Part shown: piece by piece, positions 24,446-32,762 of the stretch
Layout of the letters: the number at the start of each line of letters is the position of its first letter
Position numbering within the stretch: the first letter of the stretch is position 1
Position numbers and translations under genes: made by a program
From: an uncultured Eubacterium sp.
Lineage (GTDB): Bacteria > Bacillota > Clostridia > Lachnospirales > Lachnospiraceae
DNA length: 49,984 nucleotides
NCBI GenBank assembly: GCA_949959185.1
Contig: CATLIX010000022.1
Location: 1 to 49,984, forward strand
Direction: 5' to 3'
Notes under the pieces: generated by a model
What the model was told of the DNA's origin: nothing
Seen by the model: only the letters and a program-made list of their open reading frames with translations
The model's database searches: none

Positions 24446-26797
24446 TTAAATCAGCCCCCGGTTCTTCGCCTCGCTGACTGCCGCGGCCTTGCTGCTGACA
24501 TTGAGCTTGCGGTAGGTTTCCCTGTTATGGTATTTTACGGTATTGGCTGTGATATCAAGAAGTTCCGCAATCTGATCCGTCCGGTAACCTTCCGCCTGCA
24601 GCCGGAGAATGTTCAGGGCGTTTTCCGACAGTACAATCTCTCCGGTCCTCTTTTCTTTTAAATAGGCAGGATAATACCGCTCCATCCGTTCGCATTCACT
24701 GATTACCTGCTTCCGGAAACTTTCCTCTTTCCACTGGAATTCCCCGGCCCGAAGCAGTTTCAGAACAACCCCTCCCTCTCTGGAAAAAAGCCTTACAAAA
24801 TGATATTCCTCCGCTCTGGCAATGCATTCCTGCAAAATGGTTTTCCAGTCCTCCTCTCCCATTCGGTATCTGGTGATTGCCAGGAGCAGGGAGGACTCCA
24901 TATCAACATAAATCCGTTTCTGCTTCCGGGCATAGTAAAGCATTCTCTGCAAGAGCCCGTATGCCCTGTCATATTTTCCAAATTCAAGATAACACCGTAT
25001 TTTTGTCAGATAACGGAACCGCTCCAGGGAGCAGAAGTCCTTATTTTCATCGGGCGCTTCCTCCATCCATTCCAGAACCTGGGAAATTTTGCCCTGATAA
25101 AGGCAAATCCGGCAGCGAAATGCAGACAGATTAGGCCGAAACCGGGATACTTCCTGCTCTGCTTTCCAGCCAAACCCTTCGAGAATATCTCTGGCGTCTT
25201 CTCCATGTCCGTTCAGTACCGACTGCCACACAAGAATTCCCACAGCCACAAATGTCAGCTCCATTTTACCGCCGGCCTCCGACTGCATACGCCCTTTTTC
25301 TGCCAGGGACACAATCTTATAACTGTCCAGGCCTTTTTCAAAATAGCTCTCTGCCAGAGCTATGCTTACCAGCCCTTTTCCATAATTTCCAAGAACAAAT
25401 TCCACCAGTTTTCCAATGCTGGCCGCCAGTTCCCTGTCTTTTTTACTCCATTCACAGAAGTCTTTGCCTCCGTTCATCAGGGAAGGCAGATTGGATGTTA
25501 CGGAAAACTCCGGCAATATGACTTTTCCATCTTTCAGCAGGGTACCTGCATGTTTCAGAAGATCCACCATCTGCACCGTCCCCCTGTGGGGCAGTCCGAT
25601 ATCCAGATACAGCAGCCTGTTTTTCGCCTCCCGTCTGGCACTGCCTTCGTGTTCCCTGGCAAACTTTTCCAGTTTTTCATACCACCGTTCGCTTTCCTCC
25701 GGATTCATCAGTATGGACTGCAGCATACTCATACCCGCTGTCAGCACAGGGCTTGTGGCGATAGATTCTTCCGGCAGCATCAGGTAATACCTGCGCAGTT
25801 CAAAATAATGGCCTGTGGCCGGATTCTGTCTTGCATTGGCCACCAGCAGCCGCAGAATACTCTGCTCATCCCCGCATTTTTCATACATCTGAAGGGCATT
25901 GGGAATGTCTCCGTATATCTCATACATCCGTCCCGCATTATAATAAATTCTGTAGAGCAGTTCCCTGTCATACTTTCGCTCAAGGTAAGCGTGGACAGCT
26001 CCTTTCAGCACAAAATTATATTCGTACATCCCATCTTTTTCTTTTAAAAAATTCCCGGTTTCCAGAGCCTTTTTCAGAAGTTCCTGTACGTTTCCTCTCC
26101 CTGTGGCCATATGGGCCATCCCGGCGTCAAACTGCTCCACCACGGACATTTCCACCAGAAATTCCCGCAGCTCTGTCTCCCACCGCTCGATAATGCAGGG
26201 GAAAAAATTCCACATATCGCCCACCGCCTGTTTTACATCGCCGCCGGCCATCGCCGCAAAACGCAGGAACAGCGGATTCCCACCGGCTGCTTTCCAGATA
26301 CGGTCTGCTTTCTCCGGAGACAGATTTAACTTCCAGTTTTTTAAATAGGCATCCTGCCCCTGCCGGTCAAGCTGTAAATCTTCCTCCTCAATCACAAGAA
26401 AAGGTTGCTCCATATGAAAAGGCATCAGCCACTGGGGAAGCCTGCATCTGGAAATGAGAATCAGCCATATATCCCGGCGCTTCAGCAGAAGGCTCAGTTT
26501 TTCTGCATACAGCTCTCTCTGCCTCTCTCCTGAAATTTCATGCAAATCATCCAGAACTGCCACATGTTTTCTGCCGTCTTTCGGAATTTCTATCTGATCC
26601 GCTCCCGCCTCCCTGGCCGAATAATAGTCGTAGCTTTTTCGGCTGAGCATATGTTTTACCAGAGACGTCTTACCGTTTCCGGTCATTCCATACAGATAAA
26701 CATTCTGCTGCAGTTCCTGCGCCAGTTTGAATTTCTTCCTGCCCCGTTCCGGACAGACATACCTTTCATCCATACTGTTTCCTTTTTCCACTTTCAT
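24446..26797 (-). CDS. MalT/LAL-type LuxR-family transcriptional regulator
   Basis: 783 residues. An N-terminal STAND-type NTPase with P-loop LYGMTGNGKTS (about 36-45) and VLDDLHEI (Walker B-like) is followed by a long helical repeat region typical of MalT-like sensors, and a C-terminal LuxR helix-turn-helix (about 720-783: LSENALNILRLQAEGYRTDQ, then ITANTVKYHNRETYRKL). Such proteins bind an inducer and ATP, oligomerise and activate a neighbouring target. The next gene on the same strand codes for the alkylsulfatase, so induction of that gene by its substrate or product is a reasonable inference. Two starts are possible: ATG 26797, or ATG 26773 with a better AAAGGA site. Confidence 0.88.
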   Translation of the reverse strand: MKVEKGNSMDERYVCPERGRKKFKLAQELQQNVYLYGMTGNGKTSLVKHMLSRKSYDYYSAREAGADQIEIPKDGRKHVAVLDDLHEISGERQRELYAEKLSLLLKRRDIWLILISRCRLPQWLMPFHMEQPFLVIEEEDLQLDRQGQDAYLKNWKLNLSPEKADRIWKAAGGNPLFLRFAAMAGGDVKQAVGDMWNFFPCIIERWETELREFLVEMSVVEQFDAGMAHMATGRGNVQELLKKALETGNFLKEKDGMYEYNFVLKGAVHAYLERKYDRELLYRIYYNAGRMYEIYGDIPNALQMYEKCGDEQSILRLLVANARQNPATGHYFELRRYYLMLPEESIATSPVLTAGMSMLQSILMNPEESERWYEKLEKFAREHEGSARREAKNRLLYLDIGLPHRGTVQMVDLLKHAGTLLKDGKVILPEFSVTSNLPSLMNGGKDFCEWSKKDRELAASIGKLVEFVLGNYGKGLVSIALAESYFEKGLDSYKIVSLAEKGRMQSEAGGKMELTFVAVGILVWQSVLNGHGEDARDILEGFGWKAEQEVSRFRPNLSAFRCRICLYQGKISQVLEWMEEAPDENKDFCSLERFRYLTKIRCYLEFGKYDRAYGLLQRMLYYARKQKRIYVDMESSLLLAITRYRMGEEDWKTILQECIARAEEYHFVRLFSREGGVVLKLLRAGEFQWKEESFRKQVISECERMERYYPAYLKEKRTGEIVLSENALNILRLQAEGYRTDQIAELLDITANTVKYHNRETYRKLNVSSKAAAVSEAKNRGLI

Positions 26798-26935
26798 TTT
26801 GCATTCACCCTTCCCCTGCTGTCAGGCAGAACCGGTAAAATAGCTGTCCAGCTACATTTTATCTGATATTTTTTTGAATTGGAACTGCCCGCACGGGTAG
26901 TTGTTCCTGCGGAGCGCAGATCTGGACACTTTGCC

Positions 26936-27063
26936 GCGCGCGAGCGGATTGCCTGGCAATAAATTTCCTCTCCGCGAGCTGCGCATCCCGCCCGAAGGGC
27001 TTTCTCTTATAGGAAATCCATATACTTTAGTACTTCACAGTATCATTGTATTTCCTGTAAGAT
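26936..27063. repeat. Intergenic repeat, copy A (both modules)
   Basis: Module 1 (26936-26986) runs from GCGCGCGAGCGGATTGC to GCGAGCTGCGCAT. Module 2 (27003-27063) runs from TCTTATAGGAAAT to TATTTCCTGTAAGAT and folds into a long hairpin. The element matches 47540-47660 at about 85% apart from a short insert (26985-27002). With the adjoining terminator it fills the roughly 300-bp gene-free gap upstream of the LAL regulator. A further GC-rich inverted repeat, CTGCCCGCACGGGTAG, lies at about 26885-26900. Confidence 0.7.
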
Positions 27064-27068
27064 GAAAA

Positions 27069-27104
27069 TAAAAAGAATCTCCAGAGCGAGATTCTTTTTA
27101 TTTT
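27069..27104. terminator. Bidirectional intrinsic terminator
   Basis: A perfect 12-bp stem (27069-27080 with 27089-27100) and 8-nt loop are flanked by A and T runs on both sides, so it can stop transcription from either strand. On the minus strand it would insulate the LAL regulator from the upstream genes. Confidence 0.75.
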
Positions 27105-27554
27105 CTGCTGTTTTCTGTTATTTTACACACTTTAACACCAATGGCGTCACAAATTGGCTGAAACTCCTTAAGATTGGTAGTGCAAACTGTTTTCTGTTGT
27201 TTCCAGAGCTTCCAGTGCAATAATACAGTCACCCACTGTTTTACAGATATTGCCTTTCATTGGTTCCTGATTCTCAGACAATTTCGTAATCGCAGTTCTC
27301 ATCTGCTTCGGCAGATTTTTCTCATCCTTTAACCTGCTGAATTTCTCCCTGTGCTTTTCAGAAAATTCACAGGAACGACAGAAATCATCTGTCTTGCGAC
27401 AATTTACATCCGGCAATTCTGCCCGATCATCCCGAAAACAAACTTTCGCTTTTGCCCGGTGACACTCCGTCTCATCTAAAAGTTCTTTTTCTATGCCATA
27501 TAAAAATCTGCGTTCCTTCCAAACACACTCACTCCTCAACCGGAAATATTTCAA
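27098..27554 (-). pseudogene. Decayed PIN-domain-like gene (frameshifted)
   Basis: A 128-residue frame (27168-27554) carries CRSCEFSEKHREKFSRLKDE and then VGDCIIALEALE, which looks like the third catalytic Asp region of a PIN nuclease. It ends abruptly after TTEN. Shifting one base at an A run (T run 27190-27193 on the plus strand) continues it as TVCTTNLKEFQPICDAIGVK, the normal C-terminal strand and helix of PIN domains. No PIN-type N-terminus with the first Asp is visible. The gene is therefore probably a broken toxin-like or RNA-cleaving PIN gene. A short acidic frame precedes it. The family call is by eye and moderate at best. Confidence 0.45.
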
Positions 27555-27642
27555 GATTATTCAGATACAGTCTTTCATCCAGTTCGAAATATTCTTCTTC
27601 ATCAACGAAAAATTTCTGACTTTTCTCCAACATTTCCATCAT
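27529..27642 (-). other. Short acidic reading frame upstream of the PIN-like remnant
   Basis: 37 residues (MMEMLEKSQKFFVDEEEYFE, then LDERLYLNNLEIFPVEE), open upstream to about 27687. It overlaps the PIN-like frame by 26 bp. The amphipathic, acidic make-up resembles an antitoxin C-terminus or a gene fragment; no clear ribosome site was seen. Listed as a possible remnant, not a confirmed gene. Confidence 0.25.
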
Positions 27643-27723
27643 CAGCCCAATCTGGGCATCATTAAATTTCCCCCTGGTATAATTACCTCAGCATTTCATT
27701 AATCTCTGCACCAGCCGGCGCCG

Positions 27724-28374
27724 CTATCCGTATACTGCCTCCCCCAGTTCCCTCAAACTCCCGTACACGCCCGCACAGGGATATTTCTCCAGTTCTTCCC
27801 TGGTTGTGGTTCCCGTAGTGACTCCTGCAAAATCCACCCCGGCAGCCTCCGCTGTCCTGGCGTCCACCAGACTGTCCCCCACGTACAGCACCTGTTCCGG
27901 CGGCAGATTCCAGGCAGCAAGGGTCATAAGCAGTCCCTCCGGGTCCGGTCTGACAGCGCTCACATCCTCTCCGCCCACAATCATGTCAATATACTCTGAC
28001 CCATGACACTTATCCAGAATTGCGTCAATCTGACAGTGGTATTTTGCTGTGACGATTCCCGTCCGGATGTTCCTGTCTCTCAGAGAACGGAGCAAATCCA
28101 GGGCGTCCGGATACAGATTCGTATAGGCTACCATAACCAGATCCGCCATATCCCGGAAATAAATTTCAAACAGTACTGCTTTTGCTTCTTCCTGATCCCC
28201 GGTGAGCTCCCGGTAAATATCTTTCATGGAAAGCCCGGCTGTTCTCCGAACTGCTTCCCGTTCGGCCAGAGGAATGCCCAGGCTTCCCAGTCCATGATTG
28301 ACACATGACAACATTCCCTCTGTGGAGTCTCCCAGCGTATAGTCAAAATCAAAAACAACTGCCTGATATTTCAT
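27724..28374 (-). CDS. HAD-family hydrolase, phosphoglycolate-phosphatase-like
   Basis: 216 residues. Haloacid-dehalogenase phosphatases remove phosphate from small metabolites through an Asp-phosphate intermediate. Motif I is FDFDYTLGDS (nucleophile Asp9, Asp11), a helical cap of the Gph/PGMB type follows, motif II/III lies around RTGIVTAKYHCQID, and motif IV is LYVGDSLVDARTAEAAG. The substrate cannot be told; phosphoglycolate and beta-phosphoglucomutase-type reactions are both found in this subfamily, and the cap favours the former. It follows the C39 peptidase gene by 30 bp on the same strand and is preceded by an AAGGAAAG ribosome site. Confidence 0.9.
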   Translation of the reverse strand: MKYQAVVFDFDYTLGDSTEGMLSCVNHGLGSLGIPLAEREAVRRTAGLSMKDIYRELTGDQEEAKAVLFEIYFRDMADLVMVAYTNLYPDALDLLRSLRDRNIRTGIVTAKYHCQIDAILDKCHGSEYIDMIVGGEDVSAVRPDPEGLLMTLAAWNLPPEQVLYVGDSLVDARTAEAAGVDFAGVTTGTTTREELEKYPCAGVYGSLRELGEAVYG

Positions 28375-28404
28375 ACTTCTCTTTCCTTTCCTGTGTTCAG
28401 CGGT

Positions 28405-29196
28405 TTACATAATATTCCACAAACACTTAATCTGAGGGCTTAAGGTATCAAAATCCCATTGTTTTTCACTGTTTTCCCTGCTGTTTGGGTCATTGACATA
28501 AAACCCGTTGTCATCATAGCTCCGCAAAAGTATAAAATGACCGGTGGTGGTAAAGTCACCGGGACGCATACTGCAGATTACCAGGCCTCCCTGGTCCAGA
28601 GCCTGCTTTATCTGCGTCTCCCCAAGAGGAAGTTCCCTGCCTGACAGCCCCAGTTCCCCGGCGCCTCTGATAAAGAAATCCCAGCCTGTCCCTGCCTCCG
28701 TATAAAATCCGCTGTCATATGCATACGCCGCCATTTTCCGGGGATTCATGGCAGTATCTCCGGTCAGATACAGGTAAGCCATGGTCATGCAGGTGGGGCC
28801 GCAGCCTGCCACCCCAACCATCTCCTGTCCGTAACTGTCGTATCCCCAGCGCCTGTCCCACTGCATCAGCAGAGGAACCTGTCCCGGCTGATAATCTGAG
28901 GTCAGATCTATCTCTTTTCCAAGATAATCCGCCCGGCTGGGATAACCTGCCACAAAATCGGCTGTTTCCGGATTATGCTCCAGCATTTCCTCCAGTTCCT
29001 GGGGATAATCCTCCCCCTTTTCTTTCAGGCTCTGCAAACAACGTTCTGCCTCTGCGGCCCCGGAGCCCTGCTGCCGGATACGCCCCGCAGCCGGAAGAAC
29101 CGCCGCAAGAATCAGGAACATCCCCATTCCTGCTGCCATGCGTCTTATTTTCCTGCGTCTTCGTTCTCTCCGGCGTTTTGCATTTCCCTGTCTCAT
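28405..29196 (-). CDS. Membrane-anchored or secreted C39-like cysteine peptidase
   Basis: 263 residues. A strongly basic N-terminus (RRRERRRRKIRR) leads into a hydrophobic segment (about 20-37), a signal or anchor, so the rest is extracellular. The catalytic domain starts near 100 with VPLLMQWDRRWGYDSYG and has GVAGCGPTCMTMAYLYL (Cys132 the likely nucleophile), TTGHFILLRSYD (His) and YVNDPNSREN (Asn/Asp), the Peptidase_C39_2 arrangement. Bacteriocin-processing C39 domains are part of ABC exporters; this stand-alone type has unknown targets, probably peptides or wall proteins. It lies just downstream of a VanSR-like two-component pair on the same strand, which may control it. Confidence 0.85.
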   Translation of the reverse strand: MRQGNAKRRRERRRRKIRRMAAGMGMFLILAAVLPAAGRIRQQGSGAAEAERCLQSLKEKGEDYPQELEEMLEHNPETADFVAGYPSRADYLGKEIDLTSDYQPGQVPLLMQWDRRWGYDSYGQEMVGVAGCGPTCMTMAYLYLTGDTAMNPRKMAAYAYDSGFYTEAGTGWDFFIRGAGELGLSGRELPLGETQIKQALDQGGLVICSMRPGDFTTTGHFILLRSYDDNGFYVNDPNSRENSEKQWDFDTLSPQIKCLWNIM

Positions 29197-29341
29197 ATTA
29201 ACTCCTTTCTCACGCTCATTTTCCTGTTCTGTACAGGATTATTATAAAAAAAGGAGTTTGGCAAATCTCACGTTTTTTCTCGCAAAATTTTTAAGAAATT
29301 ATGAAGATTTGCACTGTGATTCGGAATTATTATGCTTTTAT

Positions 29342-30457
29342 TCATCCGGAAGCTGCAGCCAGAGGCAGTTCTACGGTAAATACTGTCCGTTCCTGCTGGC
29401 TCTCCGCTTTTATACTGCCCTTGTGCAGCCGGACAATTTCTCTGGCAATGGCAAGGCCCAGCCCGGCGCCGCCTCCTTTGCTCTGTCTTGCGCTGTCCAG
29501 CCGGTAAAACTGTTCAAACACCCGTTCCAGCTTTTCTTCCGGAATGGTGGCGCCTCTGTTTTCCACCTGAATGTACACCCGGTCTTCCGATGATTCTGCC
29601 CGCAGCCGAATCTCCGTATCCTCATAGCTGTAAAGCACTGCATTCCGCAGCAGGTTGTCAAAAACCCGCTGCAGCTTTTCCGAATCGCAGGTAATTTTCA
29701 GGTCTTCCGGCTCCACCGTCAGCCTGCAGGTGAGATTTTTTTCCTGAAATATCGGATGAAATTCAAATACCGTCTGTTCCAGCAGCAGTTTCAGTGATAT
29801 GGTGGAGGTTTCCAGTTCCAGATGGGTCAGGTTAAATCTGGTAATCTCAAAAAATTCATTGATCAGAGTTTCCAGCCGCTCCGCCTTTTCCAGAGAAACA
29901 GACAGGTATTTCTCCTGAAGCTCCGGAGAAATCTCCCGCTCCTCACGCAGCAGGGTAAGGTAACCAATAACGGAGGTAAGGGGAGTTTTCAGATCATGGG
30001 CCAGATAGACAATCAGGTCATTTTTCCGCTGCTCCGCCTCCCTGGCCAGCTCCCGGTTTTTCTGATTCTGGCGCTGTACCTGATTCATATACTGTTCCAC
30101 TTCCCGAAGTTCTCCCCGAAGCTGAATCGGTCCGGATTCTTCCGTGAGATGCTCCATGGCTCCCAGCACTTCCTGAAAATAATTCAGCAGTTTTATCCAG
30201 TAAACAATACCGATAATCAGGAGCCCCGCCAGAAACATCACGCATACGAAAATTCCCTGATTTTCCGAAATCCAGTGAAGCATCGGATAAAACCCTTCCG
30301 TTCCGTACCATATATAAGCATCGCATATGGTTTTTCCCAGAAAAAGCAGAAGCACCAGCAGGCCCATGCAGACAGAACCTGCCCCCAGCATTTTCCGGAA
30401 AAACCGATGGAGAATGACCTGTTTAATCTGTTTTTCATTTCTCAATGGTATAGCCAA
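29342..30457 (-). CDS. Sensor histidine kinase (VanS-like)
   Basis: 371 residues. Two membrane segments (about 24-52 and 70-88) bracket a very short external loop, so it probably senses within or near the membrane. Then come a HisKA domain with YLAHDLKTPLTSVIGYL (phospho-acceptor His) and an HATPase domain with DNLLRNAVLYS and GGAGLGLAIAREIV. The frame starts at a TTG (30457) inside the response-regulator gene; the next in-frame ATG is at 30391, already in the first membrane segment. The overlap of 23 bp with the regulator gene shows they are one unit. The C39 peptidase gene follows, so its expression could be a target. Confidence 0.9.
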   Translation of the reverse strand: MAIPLRNEKQIKQVILHRFFRKMLGAGSVCMGLLVLLLFLGKTICDAYIWYGTEGFYPMLHWISENQGIFVCVMFLAGLLIIGIVYWIKLLNYFQEVLGAMEHLTEESGPIQLRGELREVEQYMNQVQRQNQKNRELAREAEQRKNDLIVYLAHDLKTPLTSVIGYLTLLREEREISPELQEKYLSVSLEKAERLETLINEFFEITRFNLTHLELETSTISLKLLLEQTVFEFHPIFQEKNLTCRLTVEPEDLKITCDSEKLQRVFDNLLRNAVLYSYEDTEIRLRAESSEDRVYIQVENRGATIPEEKLERVFEQFYRLDSARQSKGGGAGLGLAIAREIVRLHKGSIKAESQQERTVFTVELPLAAASG

Positions 30458-31142
30458 CCCCCCAGACCGTTTTTATAAACTTCTGATTCCGGTAAGAATC
30501 CTGCATTTTCTCCCGTATTCTGCCGATATGGGCCATAACGGTGTTGTTATTGTCCAGATATTTCTCTTTCCAGACCGCCTCAAACAGTTCTTCAGAGGAA
30601 ACCACCTCTCCCTGATGGCGGCAGAGATACCAGAGAATTTCAAATTCCAGCGGCGTCAGTTCCAGATTCTTTCCATAGAGAGAACAGCGGTGATTCCGTC
30701 TGTTCATAATCAGTCCCCGGATATCCAGTTCGTCCTGATTTTCCTCCGGCGCCTTTCCGGCTTCCTGTTCATTGTAACGGTGGTACCGGCGCAGCTGGGT
30801 TTTTACCCGCGCCACCACCTCCAGCGGATTGAAAGGCTTGGTGATATAATCATCGGCGCCCAGCATCAGACCGTTGATTTTATCCACGTCTTCCACCCTG
30901 GCAGTCAGCATAATGATGGGAAAATAATACCGTTTCCGGATTTCCTGACAGAGGCGAAGGCCGTCCACATCGGGCAGCATCAAATCCAGAACAGCCAAAT
31001 CCACATGCTCCTGCTCCACACAGGCCAGCGCTTCCTGCCCTCGATAATATTTCAGAATCTCATATCCCTCATGTTCCAGATACAGCTCCAGCAAATCCGC
31101 CACCTCTGTTTCATCATCTACCACCAGGATACGTTCCGACAT
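30435..31142 (-). CDS. OmpR/VanR-type response regulator
   Basis: 235 residues. The receiver domain is intact: the acidic pair in VVDDE (residues 7-11), phospho-acceptor Asp53 in LDLMLPDVDG, a Thr in MLTAR and Lys in YITKPFNP. The C-terminal winged helix carries LTPLEFEILWYLCRHQGEVV, then SSEELFEAVW and the closing VWGVGYTIEK. It is the partner of the overlapping kinase gene. An AAAGGAGG site lies in front of the ATG. The similarity to VanR reflects subfamily only; no vanH/A/X-type resistance genes are nearby. Cell-envelope stress is a common signal for this subfamily. Confidence 0.93.
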   Translation of the reverse strand: MSERILVVDDETEVADLLELYLEHEGYEILKYYRGQEALACVEQEHVDLAVLDLMLPDVDGLRLCQEIRKRYYFPIIMLTARVEDVDKINGLMLGADDYITKPFNPLEVVARVKTQLRRYHRYNEQEAGKAPEENQDELDIRGLIMNRRNHRCSLYGKNLELTPLEFEILWYLCRHQGEVVSSEELFEAVWKEKYLDNNNTVMAHIGRIREKMQDSYRNQKFIKTVWGVGYTIEK

Positions 31143-31188
31143 GTTCCGCCTCCTTTCTGCCTGTTATTCCGTCAGGCAGTTGCCTGTG

Positions 31189-32445
31189 CTATTCCGGCAG
31201 CTCTGCCAGAACTTCCGGGAATATCTGTACGCTTCGTCTGAGAATCCCCTGCATATGGGCAATGGCAGTTCCGTAATTGGTCATGGGAATATACTGGTCC
31301 GCCGCACATTTCAGCCGATATTTCATCTCCCGCTCATTCAGCATACAGCCGCCGCAGTGAATTACCAGCTTATAATCTGTCAAATCCTCCGGAAATTCCG
31401 TTCCTGAAGTAAACGTAAGGGAAAGCTGCTTCTTTGTGTACTCCCTGAGCCACCGGGGCAGCTTCACAGAGCCGATATCGTCGCACTGACGATGATGGGT
31501 GCAGCCTTCTGAAATCAGGATTTTATCCCCCTCCTGCAGTGTATCTATGGCAGCCGCACCCCGTACTGCTGTCCGCAGATTTCCTTTGTACCGGGCAAAC
31601 AGAATAGAAAAAGAAGTAAGGGGAATTTCCTCCGGCGTATCTTTGCTGACCCCGGCAAAAACCTGGCTGTCCGTAATGACCAGAGCAGGCTTCTTCCCCA
31701 GTTCCTGTAATGTCTGTGTTACTTCGGTTTCTTTTATGACAATGGAAACCGCACCTGCCTCCAGAATATCCCGAATGGTCTGCTGCTGGGGCAGAATCAG
31801 CCTGCCTTTGGGAGCCGCACTGTCTATGGGTACCACCAGCACCACGAAATCCGAAGGCTTCAGCAAATCCCCCACAATTCTGCCTTCCGGCCCGGATTTC
31901 ACTGCCAGCCCGGCAATTTTCTCCTTTAATTCTTCTATCCCGAATCCCGTCCTGGCACTGACAGAAATACATCGCTTTGCATCCGGCTCCCATCCGGCAC
32001 CTGCACTGCCCTCCTGCTGCTGTTCTGCGTGTTTCTCTTCCGGGGAATCTGTCAGATCAGCTTTATTCACAGCCACCACATAGGGAATCTTCTTTTCCTG
32101 AAACAGGCCCGCCAGTTCCCGTTCCGCCTCTGTAAAACCTGCGGTTTTGTCCGTAACCAGCACAGCCACGTCTGTCTTATTCAGAATCTGTCTGGTTTTT
32201 CTGACACGCAATTCTCCCAGGGCGCCTTCATCATCAATTCCAGGGGTGTCAATGATTACCACAGGCCCCATGGGCAGGAGCTCCATGGCTTTCTGCACCG
32301 GGTCCGTGGTGGTTCCTCTGATTTCAGACACTACTGCCAGTTCCTGTCCGGTCACTGCGTTGACCAGACTGGATTTTCCTGCATTTCTTCTCCCGAAAAA
32401 ACCAATATGTATGCGGTCTGCGGATGGGGTACTGTTCAGACTCAT
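31189..32445 (-). CDS. hydF: [FeFe]-hydrogenase H-cluster maturation GTPase HydF
   Basis: 418 residues. HydF is the scaffold on which the 2Fe part of the H-cluster is assembled before transfer to the hydrogenase. The GTPase domain shows FFGRRNAGKSSLVNA (residues 16-30), RGTTTDP, IDTPGIDDEG and NKAD. The C-terminal cluster-binding domain shows CTHHRQCDDIG and HCGGCMLNERE, the Cys-x-His and His-Cys-x-x-Cys ligands. HydE, HydG and the hydrogenase itself are not in this window. A TM1266-type small regulator is directly upstream on the same strand, as in other Clostridia. It implies an H2-producing fermentative anaerobe. Confidence 0.97.
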   Translation of the reverse strand: MSLNSTPSADRIHIGFFGRRNAGKSSLVNAVTGQELAVVSEIRGTTTDPVQKAMELLPMGPVVIIDTPGIDDEGALGELRVRKTRQILNKTDVAVLVTDKTAGFTEAERELAGLFQEKKIPYVVAVNKADLTDSPEEKHAEQQQEGSAGAGWEPDAKRCISVSARTGFGIEELKEKIAGLAVKSGPEGRIVGDLLKPSDFVVLVVPIDSAAPKGRLILPQQQTIRDILEAGAVSIVIKETEVTQTLQELGKKPALVITDSQVFAGVSKDTPEEIPLTSFSILFARYKGNLRTAVRGAAAIDTLQEGDKILISEGCTHHRQCDDIGSVKLPRWLREYTKKQLSLTFTSGTEFPEDLTDYKLVIHCGGCMLNEREMKYRLKCAADQYIPMTNYGTAIAHMQGILRRSVQIFPEVLAELPE

Positions 32446-32490
32446 GGCTGCTCCTTTCCTGTTCAGACAATTCAGACAATTGTAAAACTG

Positions 32491-32736
32491 TTACATTTTG
32501 GAATAGGCGGTTTTGCTGCTGACTCCGGCCAGCTTCCCCAGTTTCCCGGAAAGGGCGCTGATAATATCCTGGGGTGCATCCACCGCAATGCTGATAATAT
32601 TGATTCCCTTTTTGGGGTAGGGAATTCCCATTCTCCCGATAATATACGTTCCGTATCCGTGAAGAATCCCGTTCAGCGCTTCCACAGATTCTTCCTCTTC
32701 TACAATAATGCCGATAATGGCTACCCGTGATTCCAT
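32491..32736 (-). CDS. TM1266-type iron-only hydrogenase system putative regulator
   Basis: 81 residues from the ATG at 32736, chosen because GAGGA lies 5 nt in front and the product then begins MESRVAIIGIIVEE like its relatives; an ATG at 32766 adds ten residues without support. The fold is an ACT/NikR-like ferredoxin-type domain (ALNGILHGYGTYIIGRMGIP, then IISIAVDAPQDIISALSGKLG). The family is repeatedly found with hydE/F/G and is called a putative regulator, but it has no DNA-binding part and its ligand is unknown. It is followed by hydF 45 bp downstream. Confidence 0.85.
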   Translation of the reverse strand: MESRVAIIGIIVEEEESVEALNGILHGYGTYIIGRMGIPYPKKGINIISIAVDAPQDIISALSGKLGKLAGVSSKTAYSKM

Positions 32737-32762
32737 ATACTTCCTCAATTCTGACGGATCTG

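Noticed and set aside
24800-26047. 415-residue plus-strand frame
   Set aside because: Antisense to the LAL regulator, with no ribosome site and no recognisable motif, while the opposite strand codes for a well-formed protein.
30238-30438. Alternative ATG overlapping the response-regulator stop (ATGA) as kinase start
   Set aside because: That ATG is in a different frame from the kinase and gives an aberrant 66-residue product; the kinase frame has only a TTG or a later ATG.
29342-31142. Vancomycin resistance cluster
   Set aside because: Only a VanSR-like sensor pair is present. No vanH, ligase or vanX-type gene is nearby.
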